A stretch of DNA of 64,000 nucleotides from Pilaira anomala (Eukaryota > Mucoromycota > Mucoromycetes > Mucorales > Mucoraceae), in NCBI GenBank assembly GCA_025716855.1, contig JAIXMQ010000018.1:1-64000 (forward strand), in the 5' to 3' direction. Under the pieces are notes generated by a model. The model worked only from the letters and a program-made list of their open reading frames with translations, searched no databases and was not told the origin of the DNA. Below are positions 36,596-48,848 of the stretch, piece after piece; position 1 is the first letter of the stretch; each line of letters begins with the position of its first letter. Position numbers and translations under genes: made by a program.

Positions 36596-39500
36596 ATGCT
36601 TGATATTTTATTATCACGTTTGAAGGAGGAAATTGCCATTGATGGGTACAGAGGTAAAATAGACAAAAAATTAAAACTTTTTTTTTTTAAACATTCCAGG
36701 TACATGCATATAAACTTTTTTTATGAACGTAGGTTCCTCCATTGAAACGGTCTGGGAATATGTTGAAAGCATATCTGAAGACATTGCCAAAGATTTAGGA
36801 TTCACTGTAACACCTTTAATTGATGATAAATATAAATCATTTATTTGGAACTATTTAAAGACTGAAAAAGACTTGGAATTTTATGAAAATATCGCTGTTG
36901 CACCTTTACAAATCGAGACAGCAGCGGATACAACAAAAAACGGCGAATCAACTGCTAATTCAGAAACTATGGAGATAGATCATGATAATCAACAAGAGAA
37001 TAATTCGATGGCAGAGGTTACGCCGCAAACGCCAAACAAGAGAAAACAACCACCTAAGGCTGCTAAAAAGAAGGCACCTCCTAAAAAGAAAGCAAAGTCG
37101 AAACCAAAGGCAAAGAAGAAGACGAAAAAGACAACGAAACGAGTTTCTGCAGGAAATTCTGATGATGATTTTGACGCTAATATCGAATCAGAAGAAAGTA
37201 GTAGTGAAGAATCCGATTTTCAACAAGATTCGTCTGAAGAAGATAGTGAAGAGGTTGAATCAGGTGTAGAGTCTGAAGAATATGATTCTGAAGTAGAATC
37301 AGCTCCTAAAAAAGCAAAACCAAATCCACAAAAGAAAAAAAAAGCCAAGTCTAAATCTGATGTAAATATTGTACATTTTTTTTTTAGCATAATGTTTCTG
37401 GGTCTTAACTTTTTTTTTTTTTTTTTTGACAGGTAAAGCCAAATTTAGTTCGACTTGATGATATCTCTCATCTTTCTTATGAACAAGTGAATGAACAATA
37501 TGGCTCTCGTTTATATATCACTGGTTCTTATGAACTTCAACAAATACAACTCTTTACTGGTGTTCCTGTAAGTTACATAAACTCATCCAAAAAAAACCCC
37601 CCTAATTGTTTATTAAACTATGTGTCTTGTTTTTTTTTAGCCTGGAGCAAACTTATCTGAAAATTTAATTGTCATTTTACCAGAAATTCTTCGAACTAGA
37701 TCAAAAGGTTTACTTCAAGCAGATATCACTAAATTGTTAGGTATTGATGCACGATCTACTGGTCATTACTGCAAGTCTTTGGAAGAAAAGGGAGCTATTG
37801 TTCGTAGCGGTATATCAACTCTTAAAATGCGTACCAATGTCTGTATTCATGCTCGATTTACATCTAAAAATCATTTGCTTGATATTAGTGAACATGATAC
37901 AGATAATTTACCTTATAACGTCAACACAAAAGGTGAAGCGTTTAGTCAAGACGGGCTTCGTGATAGTTTGATGGAATTAATTGTTAGTTCACCTGATCAA
38001 GCTATTTTAAGTCAAGATGTCTTGAGAGCTCTTGTATGTGTTACTAAAATATAACAAGAAAAGAGAGATTAATTTTATTTTATATATAGGCTTTTGATTT
38101 TTCACGAAAAGCAGTTAGGAAATGGTTTAACCGTACAATTGATGAGCTTTGTTGTAAAGGGTATTTAAGAAAATCAAACTTTCGTCCTAACCATAAAGGA
38201 AGACCTAGACGTTGTCTTCATTTAGTCAAGATCCCAGAAAAGAAAAAGACATTGGAATCGCTTCCAATTGAAGAAATTTCGTTTCCAATTAAAATTCATA
38301 CGAGTCGGAAAGAAGTCTCAATTATTCCTGTACTTGTAGACACTTCATTAGAAAGTCAAGTCTTGCAAGTATTAAATGCTTCTGGCACAATCGGAGTTAC
38401 ACAAAAAGTAAATGGTTTTCTCTCTGTTCTTTGATTATTATATATACTTATTTTTTTTTTTTTATATATATGTGTGTAGGAAATTGGATTTGCTGTGAAT
38501 ACAGATGAAGGTCGTATTTTATACAAGATTATGGAAAAGTTATGTGAATTGACTGATATTGGATTACAAAGATATGGTGCAGGTCGTCTTTTGGAATTTG
38601 AAGGAAAACAAAGACGATATCGTTATTATACTTATGCAAACTTTAAAAAAGTACATGAAGGTATCGATATTGAAATCCCTCCTTTACCTGAGCAAGAGAT
38701 GGATGAATCCAAGTTTGCTGAATCAGACTACTATATTGATGGTCCTCACGACATTAAATCCTTTAAAGCCAAAATTAACTCAAAGAACTCAAATGTCGTT
38801 AGTGCTAAAGGCTTATGTGGAGGTAAGTTGAAAACAATTTCCTTCTTTACCATATATACTCATTCTTTTAAGTAGCCTCCTCCAAACTAAAAGGTAGACC
38901 AAAGAAGGCAAATGTGGATGCAGACGGTAACCCAATCCCTAAGGCTAAATACACAAGAAAAAAGGCTACCACTGCTCCTAAAACTACTGAAGATTCCTCT
39001 GCTACCAATACCAATACAACTGAAGTATCTGCTACAGATATCATCACAACTGAAGTACCTGCTACAGATATAATTACAGTTGAAGTGCCTACTACAGATA
39101 CTCTCATGGTAGATACAGTAACCCCTGTTCATGAAGAGCATAGTGTAAAATATGAACCTGTGGACGAGTCATCCTCTACATCTACTAAAAGAGCTGCTGA
39201 ACCTGTTTCTGTTGAGCCATCAAAGAAAGCAAGACATGTTACCGATACTACTCCTACTGAGGTCGTCACAGTCACCAACGCCGCGCAGGTACCCGCTAAA
39301 GAGACTTCTGCTAAGCCTTCTACCCGATTGTTTGGTATTTTTAATAACCCTAGAAAATCTGTAAAAAATATGACAGGAAAAGAACTTGCAATTGCTGGGC
39401 CAGCGGAATCAATTAAGCCTGTTGAGGAGCCTACGCCTACAGCTGTTGCAGAATCTATTCCTGCTGTAGAGCTTACACCCATTGAAGAACCTGCACCCAT

Positions 39501-42500
39501 TGAAGAACCTGCACCCATTGAAGAACCTACACCCGTTGAAAATAACAAACCTGTTGCAAAGGTCATGCCCATCAGACATGCTAGAAGAACTGCCGCTTTA
39601 CCTAATAAAGAAGCTGCTTCTACCGAGAACTTGACTACAACTGATAATATCGATACTGTCGCTTCGACGAAAGACAACACAGTTGTCACTTCAAACGAAG
39701 CTTCTGCTGATGTTTCAACTGATATTGACCAAAATGAAGCTAGCAACTCGGTTCATGTCGACAAATCTTCTGTTTCTACAATTATAGCTGATATGGAACC
39801 TACACCAACTACTTCAAAGTCCACTGAAAAAGCATCTGAAGAGCCTATTATTGCTACAGAAGAAACTATTGTAGAAGCACCCGAGAAACCTGCTCCCCGT
39901 TTATACGGGATTTTCACCAGGACTCGCAAAGCAAAAGGTACTGCTAGTAAAGAAAAAGAAATTTCAGAGACAGCTCCTCCTGCTGCACCTGTCTCCGAAT
40001 TGACCGATGTTCTTAAAGAGTCAGTTGCAGAGTCCTCTAATAACAGCTCTGTTGAAAAAGTTATTGTCCTTGAACAAACTGATAATGTTGATAAAGCAAC
40101 GCCTATTTCTGATATTTCATCTGATGATGTTGCTGATAAAACAATTGCTATTTCTGATACTACGCCCGTCGTTACTGTCGAGCCTGAAATTTTACCGATG
40201 GAAATTGATGAGCCCAGTTCTTCTACAGCAATTAATACATTAACCATAGCTGATCCCGAAGAAGCTTCCAGTTCTACTGAGCTTGTTCCATTTGTATCTG
40301 ATAAAATTCAAAGATCCGAAGCTAGAATCATCACTATTGAACCTGAAGTATCTTATCAAGGAATTCACAAAAAACAATTGATTTTCAGAAAAGGATATTC
40401 TCACAAGATAACAAACACAATCAAGCAAGTCAACACTTATATGGAATCTCGTTTCAAGGTATTGTTATCACTTTTAGAAGATCAACCAATGTGGGAAATG
40501 GACGTCACTTTGAAAGCAGCTTATATTAAACGCGCTGAAGAAATGTCAGGACCTCTTAAATACGCCGTTTGCAACAAGACATTATGGAGATCTGCTTGTC
40601 TTCTTGCTGCTAGAGGAGAAGCCAAAACAGAGAAATTGGCATGTCCTTTATGGAATGGTGATACTGTTGAAAGAAAGATTCTGGTTCGTAAGGATATTGA
40701 CTTGGAAGGGCCTGAATTTGATAGTTACAAGAAACGTACAATTGAGCGTCGTGCTATGCTTGTAAACAAAGCTGCGGTTATACCTTTGGATGTTACTCCA
40801 ACGCCTATTGAAAGTTTGGAAGATCGTGTTAGACGTTTGGAAGAAGAGTTGGAAGAGCTCGAGAAGACTGATAAAGTGCATGAAGCTAACGTCTTACGCG
40901 AACGTATTAAGGAATTATCACATAATGTTCGAAATTTCTTACCTGCCTTAAATGAAAAGCCTGAAGCTTGGGTTATCTCTCGTCTTCAATTCGGTTGGAT
41001 TCACGCTAGAATGCTTCGTATCAAGGCATTTCATATTCATATATTTAAACTCTTTATGCTTGAAGATCCTCCTTATGGTGTTGATAAGGAGAATCGATTG
41101 ATTGGTGCCACTGCTATTGTTAAAAGTATGTCATTAGGATTTATCTGTACAGCACTCGGTGTGACTCATCCTCCCAGGTTCATCCTTGACTTTTTAAGCG
41201 ATTCTAGTCATTTGGAATTAAAGTTTGATGACCTACCTGGGCCTGTAAAGACATTTATTTTCTCGGATAAAAACAAATTTCGACGAAAATTACGTACTTT
41301 ACTAGCATCCATGGAATATTTAGGTATTATGGAACCCGTTGTTAATGATTACGAAAAAGTAGTTGGTCAAGTATATCCCAATTTAGCCGTTACTTACCGC
41401 TTGTGTGAAAATGCACCTATCAGGGATAGAAAGAGACTTGGTCAACCTATTTTGCGTGAGCATTCATTGAAAAATTTATCGGAGGTGGCACTTTTCTGGA
41501 GTGAACTTCAATATGCATCAGTCAATTGCCAAGATGAGATCCCAGAAGATCAGCAAGAGCCACCACCAGCCGATAGTTGGACAGAAGAACTTTGGAGAAG
41601 TATGCACCATAAACCTAACTGGAGTTCATCCACTGTAATTACAAGTAAACAGCGTAGAATTCTTAATTCTTATATTGATAAAGAGAAATTTACAACACCT
41701 ATTCAAAATCTTGCGTTATGTGAGCAAGTCTCCAAGGAAGCAAACTTACCTCAGGCGACTGTTCGTAGATATTATGATAAGGTAGAAGTCGCTTTCTCTC
41801 GAAAGATTCAAGACCGCGAAATCAAAGAGTACCGTAAAAAGTTTTATCCTGTCAAAACAATCCACAAAAAAAACCCATCTGGTGGAAGACGTGTTATCAA
41901 TCTTAGTTCAACCAGGGCTTTTAAACAAATTCCCAAAAAACTTCCTGGTGTCAATATTAAATCAAAGCATACAGCTTCCAGAGAAGAGGCAGAGAAACTT
42001 CTCAATGAAAGTCTTGCTAAAGGACACAACATTGATATCGATGATGTCATGGATACACCGATTGTTACTGACCAGCCTGAATTAGTCAGCCTTCGTAGAA
42101 GAAGAAAGAAGAGAACTGCCTGGACCTCTCATGAAGATGATTTATTGATCTACAGTTACGCTATTGCTCGTCAGCGTGCTTCTGGTTCTGCTGTACGTTG
42201 GTTCCCTATTAATACATTGTTTCCAAATAAAGCCGTTAGTAGTACTAGACATCGTCTTGGGAGACTGGTTGCGGAACTCAAATACGTTGAACAAATAGAA
42301 AATGCTTCACAGCAATGGTTAAAATTCTATTCAGAGGGTATCCAGAGAGGTGAGATTGAAGACCCTGATCCTAAAGAAGTTATTTCGTATGATATACTTT
42401 CATACTTGGCTTATTTTATCAAGAGATTATCAGAAGATGAACCAATGTAAGAAAATTATGAATGTATATATAAATTCTACTTGATCTAATATTATTTGTT

Positions 42501-44215
42501 TTAGTGTACAAGTCACCCCTCTCCCAAATAATCTTGAAGTTTTCAAAAAACATTTCAGTACTTCTCAAACCTTTGGGGAACAACAAAGTTATTACTTTAT
42601 TGAAGATGTTTATAATTCGAAGCATACTTTGATCTCTCAGATGAGTGTATTGTATAATCAATCACTCACAGCAAGAAGAGTATGTGATATACTGTTTGAT
42701 AACCCTGAATCTGTATTGGAAAAAGAAAATGATATTCAAGAAAGACAATTAAGAATATTACATACTTTCTCATTGGTAAATTAATCTTTGATACAAATAA
42801 TAGCCGTAGATACTAATTAATTATATTTACATAGATGAGTTTATTGACTCCAACAGAAGTATTTGATCCATTTTACTCTTATTCTATTATTACAAGTTAT
42901 CCTAGTAATAGCTTCCGTGATGCTATAAGTTTAATGAGAAGCGAAGGAACTTTAATTCTGTCCAAACAAGAACGCTCTGTTCCTGGAACAAAGTATAGTA
43001 TGTCTGCCAGATTTAATGCATTGATGTGCGGAGAATTACCAAAAGAATTGCTTCATCAAGCGGCTAAATTCGATGAGTATCTAAGTGTTCAAACTAGTAA
43101 AAACCGATTCTTCTTTGAATATGTAAATAGTGGTATGATGGCTTGTTTACTCGATTATATGTCAGAAAATAAGGTAAAAAAAAAAGCGTGCTTGACAAAA
43201 GTTGATAACTTACTAAAAATTATATTTATAGTTAAATGTGACTATGGCAAACAAGCAAGCAAAAATGAGATTTATTGAAAATAGATCATTCGCCTCAAGA
43301 AGATCTGGTAAGTACCCTCATATTTGAAAAAAAAGTCAATAAAATTAACGATTAACTAATTATTTAACAGAGGTTGTTTATTCCAAGTTTGAAATCGATG
43401 TTGAAAAGAAAGATAAAGAAGTGCCACGAATTAAGAATGTTTCTTTGAATGAAAAGAAGCTTCGTGAAATGGATTCACTTCAGTTTGGTCTTGCAACGGA
43501 TAATTTCTTGAATACTCTTGATTTAGAAACAAAAGAACTATGTCAAAGAATTATTGAGTTATTACAGGCTGAAAATGACCAAGGTTTGACATTATATCAG
43601 TTAAAATTGGGATTACAAGATACTTATGATGATGGAACCATAAAGCGAGCCATATCATTACTTGAATTTAACGACCCCGCTTTGGTTGCCGCAGTAGGAT
43701 TTAACGCAACTCGTTATATAGCAGCAATCACAACAAATCTTCGTAACTGGTTAATCTTCACTTCAAATTGTACTTTAATTCCATCAGAAGTAAAGATGGA
43801 ATCAGAAGAAGCACATTATGTTAGATCAAATATTGCTACTGCAAGCAGAAAAGAAGTTATTGAACCCAATTTATGGACGAGTATCAATGGTGACACAACT
43901 AGCTTAATTCTTCATGAATGTAAATTAGCTGTCATTGATTATATCTTGAGAAAACCTGGCTCATCTGGATCAAATATTTATCGTAAATTTGAAGTGGCTT
44001 TTGATAAACGAGCACTATATGAAATTTTAGAGATTTTAGTGAAACAAGATGTTGTCAGAAAGGTACAGGTAAATCATAAATCTGATGTAAAGAGCAGGAA
44101 GTCAATCTTCACTAAGTCTTGCTTATTCAATTGCTCTACTGAGATCGCAATTACAAGTGCCACACAAACATTCTACTGGGTACAGCCACATTATTATCAT
44201 ATTGCAGCTCAATAA
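36596..44215 (+). CDS. TFIIIC B-block-binding subunit (Tfc3/GTF3C1-like), 2,325 aa
   Basis: Eleven exons (36596-36653, 36733-37361, 37433-37567, 37641-38033, 38090-38407, 38480-38822, 38876-42446, 42505-42775, 42835-43173, 43232-43307, 43371-44215). The start MLDILLSRLKEEIAIDG and a following winged-helix-like segment match the Tfc3/GTF3C1 N-terminus. Residues 115-230 are Lys- then Glu/Ser-rich. The B-block domain is at about 280-340 (LRTRSKGLLQADITKLLGID, HYCKSLEEKGAIVR). KLKGRPKK near 629 is an AT-hook. Residues 640-1060 are low-complexity. Conserved Tfc3 regions resume at about 1110, with a SANT/Myb-like segment near 1700 (RTAWTSHEDDLLI, RHRLGRL) and more winged helices to the end. It binds the B box of tRNA genes to recruit RNA polymerase III. 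It is about twice the length of yeast Tfc3p. Confidence 0.88.
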
Positions 44216-44356
44216 ATAAATAATCACTCATTGGGTGTATCTAGCGTATAAAATGATTATAAATTCGCATAGACTGTCGCAGTCAACCTGTTTCTTTCTT
44301 TCTTTTTTTTCTTTTATAAAAAGAATTACTTTTTTTTTCAATTTTTCTTATAAAGC

Positions 44357-46457
44357 ATGAGCTCCTTATTTCTAAACGATGAACATGATTACCCAGACGA
44401 GGATGCGAGCATGGTATGTACTCTTTTTTTCTTATTTTTTTAAAAAAAAGTAACACAATGGACCACAATTTGTCAATTACAAGTGAGTACCTTGATTTCA
44501 AGTACCTTACTTATTTAAATACTTTATACAGTTTAGAGACAGCGACATGTCAACAAGCGTCTTGGGTGACTATTCAGATTGCGAAGATTCTGGCAAGTAT
44601 AAAAATATATGATAAAGGAAAAGGTTTATATATTAATAACTATTTTTTTTGTAGATTTTTCCATGAATAATGAGAATGAGGATAGTAATAACGAAGAGGA
44701 CAATTCATATGATGATGACGATGACTACTTTACAGATACTAGTTACAAAAAGAAGACCTATCAAGTTGAATTCATCACACGAAGCGCTAAAGAGATCACA
44801 GAAATGCAGATTGACACAATTAATCAAGTGTCAACTTTATTAGGTAAGAATAAAATAAAAAGAAATTTACAGCCCAAAAGTAATATTATATTTTTTTTTT
44901 TAAGAATTGAAGAAAGAAGATACAGCAACTTTACTTCGATACTTTAAATGGAATAAAGAGAAGTTGGTTGAGAAATATATGGATTCCCCTGATAAAATAT
45001 TGGAATTAGCGGGTATCTCGAACAATGTGGCCATCACAAGGAATAATGCAACCACTTTCGCCAAAGAGGAGTTATTTGAATGTGATATATGTTGTGACGA
45101 TGACCCGAATATGGAAATTGTTAGTCTCGCGTGTGGTCATAAGTTCTGTAAAACCTGCGTTGTATATTATACAAGTCAAAAAATTAAAAGTAGTGAAAAT
45201 AAACCTATTCAATGCCCTCAAGATGGTTGTAGTGTAACAATAGACGAAAAGATTATTAGTCTATTAGTTGAGCCAGAAATAAATGAAAGGTAATGCGAAA
45301 TCAGTAGATTGTTTAGTAGGATTCTAATGGCGAATTACAAATAGATATAAAGAACTATTAAATCGTACTTACGTTGACGATAATAATGCTTTAAGATGGT
45401 GCCCTGCACCAGATTGTGAATACGCTATCGAATGCCATATACCCAGCACTTCTCTCACATCTGTAGTGCCAACCGTCGTTTGTCATTGTGGAAATTATAT
45501 GTGTTTTGGTTGTGGATTACCAAATCATCAAGTAAAGTTTAAGACTTAATTATATGCATTTACTGTTGTACTAATTAAAATATTATGTAGCCTGCCATCT
45601 GTTCTATTGTTAAAAAATGGCTTAGAAAGTGCAAAGATGATTCTGAAACAGCAAACTGGATTTCAGCCAACACAAAAGAATGTATTAAATGTCAATCTAC
45701 TATTGAGAAAAACGGAGGTTGTAACCACATGACTTGTAGAAAATGTCGACATGAATTCTGTTGGGTGTGTATGGGTATGTATTTTTAATAAAATGATTAA
45801 TAATAGCATATACTCACCTATACTTCTCGTTTCTCACATAGGCCCTTGGTCTGAACATGGTACTGCATGGTATAATTGTAATAGATTTGATGAATCTAGT
45901 AGCTCAAATGCCAGGGAAACACAATCCAAATCAAGAGCGAGTCTTGAACGTTATTTGCATGTAAGTGTTTTATTTATATCATTTTTTTTTCAAAAAATAT
46001 ATGACTTACATAACCGTAGTATTACAATCGATTCGCCAATCATGAACAATCTGCAAAGTTGGAAGAAGAATTATACTTGCGAACAGAAAAGAAAATGGAG
46101 GAACTTCAAAAATCCAGTGATCTTTCTTGGATTGAAGTACAATTCTTGAGAAGAGCCGTTGATGTCACTGTTAAATGTAGAACAACTCTTAAATGGACGT
46201 ATGTTTTTGCATTTTATTTAGAAAAAACAAATGCAACAGCTTTATTTGAGGATAATCAAAGAGACCTTGAAATGGCAACTGAGCAATTATCAGAACTATT
46301 AGAGAAACCACTTGAGTCTGATGAAATTCCAAACTTGAGACAAATGGTTTTGGATAAATCTGTTTACGTTAACCAAAGACAAGAAGTTTTACTTGAAGAT
46401 ACAGCAAGAGGATTACAAGAGGGAAGATGGACCTTTTTTGTTGATATCAATCATTAG
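44357..46457 (+). CDS. Ariadne-type RBR E3 ubiquitin ligase (539 aa)
   Basis: Eight exons (44357-44413, 44532-44592, 44655-44843, 44905-45289, 45345-45531, 45591-45774, 45842-45960, 46020-46457). Residues 1-75 are acidic; a UBA-like segment lies at about 105-155. RING1 is at about 178-230 ([17 protein letters not shown]), IBR at about 250-310 ([15 protein letters not shown]), and RING2 at about 330-370 ([25 protein letters not shown]), with the catalytic Cys in GGCNHMTC. The Ariadne domain fills the rest ([40 protein letters not shown]). Family knowledge: a thioester-forming ligase that pairs with neddylated cullin-RING ligases. Intron 2 has a GC donor (44593-44594) with otherwise ideal consensus (G|GCAAGT). 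It follows the TFIIIC gene by 141 bp. Confidence 0.93.
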
Positions 46458-46483
46458 TACAGTAAATATTGTTTCGATTAGTG

Positions 46484-46534
46484 CAAAAAAATAAAATAAA
46501 AAATAAAAAATAAAAAATAAAATAAAATAAAAAA
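46484..46534 (+). repeat. (A4-6T)n low-complexity repeat in the 3' flank of the Ariadne gene
   Basis: Alternating AAAAAT and AAAAT units, about ten copies, ending in A7. It starts about 25 bp after the Ariadne stop codon and may supply its poly(A) signals (AATAAA appears repeatedly). Confidence 0.8.
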
Positions 46535-47662
46535 ACATATTGCGCTACTCTCAATTACTATTTCTGTACCACTCGACTCTAAAAATACAAGCATGCTACT
46601 TTTTATATACTATATTATATGATAGTATAAACTTACAGGTTTTATTTTATTTATTTGTTTTTACAATATATTATAGTCAATTTTGTTGTATGTTTGTTAT
46701 TTAACGATGTCTTTACAGTGTTTATTATAATTTCAACTTTAGATTCATATATGATTTTCATTCGAATGTCAAAATTATATACCAAAACAAGACTGTCCCG
46801 TCTTTGGAGCGTGATAATCCAGATTTGTAAGTAATAAAAGGTTTATTGCCTGCAAAAAAAGAACATGTTTTCACATTTTAGCAGGGATTAAGAATTAAAT
46901 TTTGATATTAGTCATAATGCATTTTCTTCAGACATACACTGTTTTTTGGGAACTGTCTCGTTACAAACAATGCATCCAAATACAACCTTAATTCGGATAT
47001 AATACGATGACTACAGCATGATTATGTATATGTTTACTGCTTAATCGTAATTTTCGGTTAAAATCTAGGCAACATTTTTTATCGGCATATGTTTTTTAAT
47101 ATTACAAGTAAAATGTATGCAGTACGTAGAAGTTATCCGCTGTTTTATTTTTATATCCATTTGCCCTTTTTTTTTAAAAAAAAAGAAACTTATTACATGA
47201 TTCAATATTATCAGTAGGACTCTTTTTTTTTTTTGGCCTACAATTCAATGAAGAATATTACATTCATAAGCTTTTTGATGACGCAAAAATGATTTTCGGC
47301 CTTGATGTATTACTTTTTCATTCTCTCGGTGATCTTATGGAAAGTTATTTCCATACTCATATATTTAGAACAAGCCTTCTATTCATTAGTCCTAAAAATC
47401 AGTCTAAATACGATAGATTTTCATAGTCGAGTTCGAATAGTGTCTGAATAAAACAGTTCTAGAACCTAGAAGACATTTATCATAAAAGTATGCAACATAT
47501 ATGACATGATATTTTGATAGTACCGAGGAATGAATTTAGTGTACATATCACTTTAATAAGCTCAGAATTTATAATTTGCTAGAAGAGCAGCAACACTATT
47601 TCCTTAAAATCCGTACAATAAACTTTCGCAAACAGTAACTGTCATTGTTCCGTAAACCTCCT

Positions 47663-47700
<38 letters not shown>

Positions 47701-48638
47701 AATAGTCTGTTATAGTAGAGTATATTCATATGCTACTTTTATTACTTGGTCTTCTTTATAATGTCCCACAATCATAAAGACTCGGATTTTGTACGATCGT
47801 TTAAGAATATCTGACGAGCTAAGTATTTTCTAGTACCGTCTAATACAACATAGAGCATGAGTCTATTATATTGAAGGAACACTGACAGTATCAATTGTTT
47901 CTAAGAATAGATCTATTATAACAATTATAGTCGTCAGTAACTATAATAGTTATATATATATTCTTGTTTGACCTGAAATCTGCAATGTCAATCAGAAGAA
48001 TATATATCATCATTGCTATAATCTCTATGTCATTTGGTCTACTGTAAGAAAATCTTGATATTGATCTTTATAGAAAAAAAAAAAGAAAGCTTCTTAGACA
48101 TTCAGAAAAAATAGATAGAGAGATTTTGTAATCATTTAAATGATTTAGATAATGCATTATGAAACGATAGTTTAGCGAATAAACTTAGTATCAATTTTAT
48201 AACAAAACTGGCCTTTTCTGGATTGAAAAAAAAAAAAACTTATAAAAATATAGATAGAGCGTATTGGTCTAATAAAATAAAAAGAGTACCCAGTATAAGA
48301 TATTCTAGCTCCCTTATAGTACAAAGATAATAAAAGTATTCTTATCTATCAACTCTTTAGAAAAAATGTTGGGTTGCGGAAGGACACACGGCCATATTTT
48401 TTTTTACGATTTATGATATATGCACTAAACATTTGAATCTAATCGAATTACTTCTTATAAAATACAATTGAGCTTCTGATTTTATTTTTGGTGTGTTTGA
48501 ATTAGTCCCCTTTATACACGTTTATAAATAAATAATGAGAAACATATGATATTTCCGCTACGGTAGCGGCAAACTTCAAAAAAAAAAAAAAGTAAGGAGT
48601 GATAAATATTGCATTTACGTCAATAAAAGGTATCTAAA

Positions 48639-48648
48639 ATGGTATATA
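48639..48648 (+). promoter_or_regulatory. TATA-box candidate of the MFS transporter gene
   Basis: GGTATATAAG about 200 bp upstream of the ATG, followed by a T/CT-rich stretch (48718-48760) that would be the leader. The spacing suits a fungal core promoter. Position and consensus are seen; function is inferred. Confidence 0.4.
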
Positions 48649-48848
48649 AGTATATGTATTATCAGTGAACCCTTGAATCTGAATACAGTATATAATAAAC
48701 CTTTCTTTAATTCAAACTTTTATTTTTTATTTTTTTATTTTTTCTCTCTCTTATACTTTTAATACCATCTATTTACATTACTGCATATTAGTTTAATCAT
48801 ACATCAATCTACATTCTTTTCCTTAATTTTTGCTACTCCATATCACAT

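Larger units (their letters stand above)
46458..48848. other. Gene-poor intergenic region, 2.4 kb
   Basis: No supported gene on either strand. An A/AAAAT repeat lies at 46484-46534, A31 at about 47669-47696, and a TATA-like GGTATATAAG at 48639-48648, some 200 bp upstream of the transporter ATG. A weak inverted similarity at about 46786-46965 (GACTGTCCC versus GAGACAGTTCCC read inverted) might be a small MITE but is too short to claim. Confidence 0.6.

Noticed and set aside
39129..40247. Two long minus-strand frames (about 205 and 164 codons) opposite the TFIIIC linker
   Set aside because: They mirror the low-complexity, Thr/Glu-rich coding strand, whose composition suppresses stops on the other strand. 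No introns, start context or domain support them.
46786..46965. Imperfect inverted similarity (AACAAGACTGTCCC versus AACGAGACAGTTCCC) that could bound a 180-bp MITE
   Set aside because: Only about 15 positions align, with mismatches, and no clear target duplication was found.
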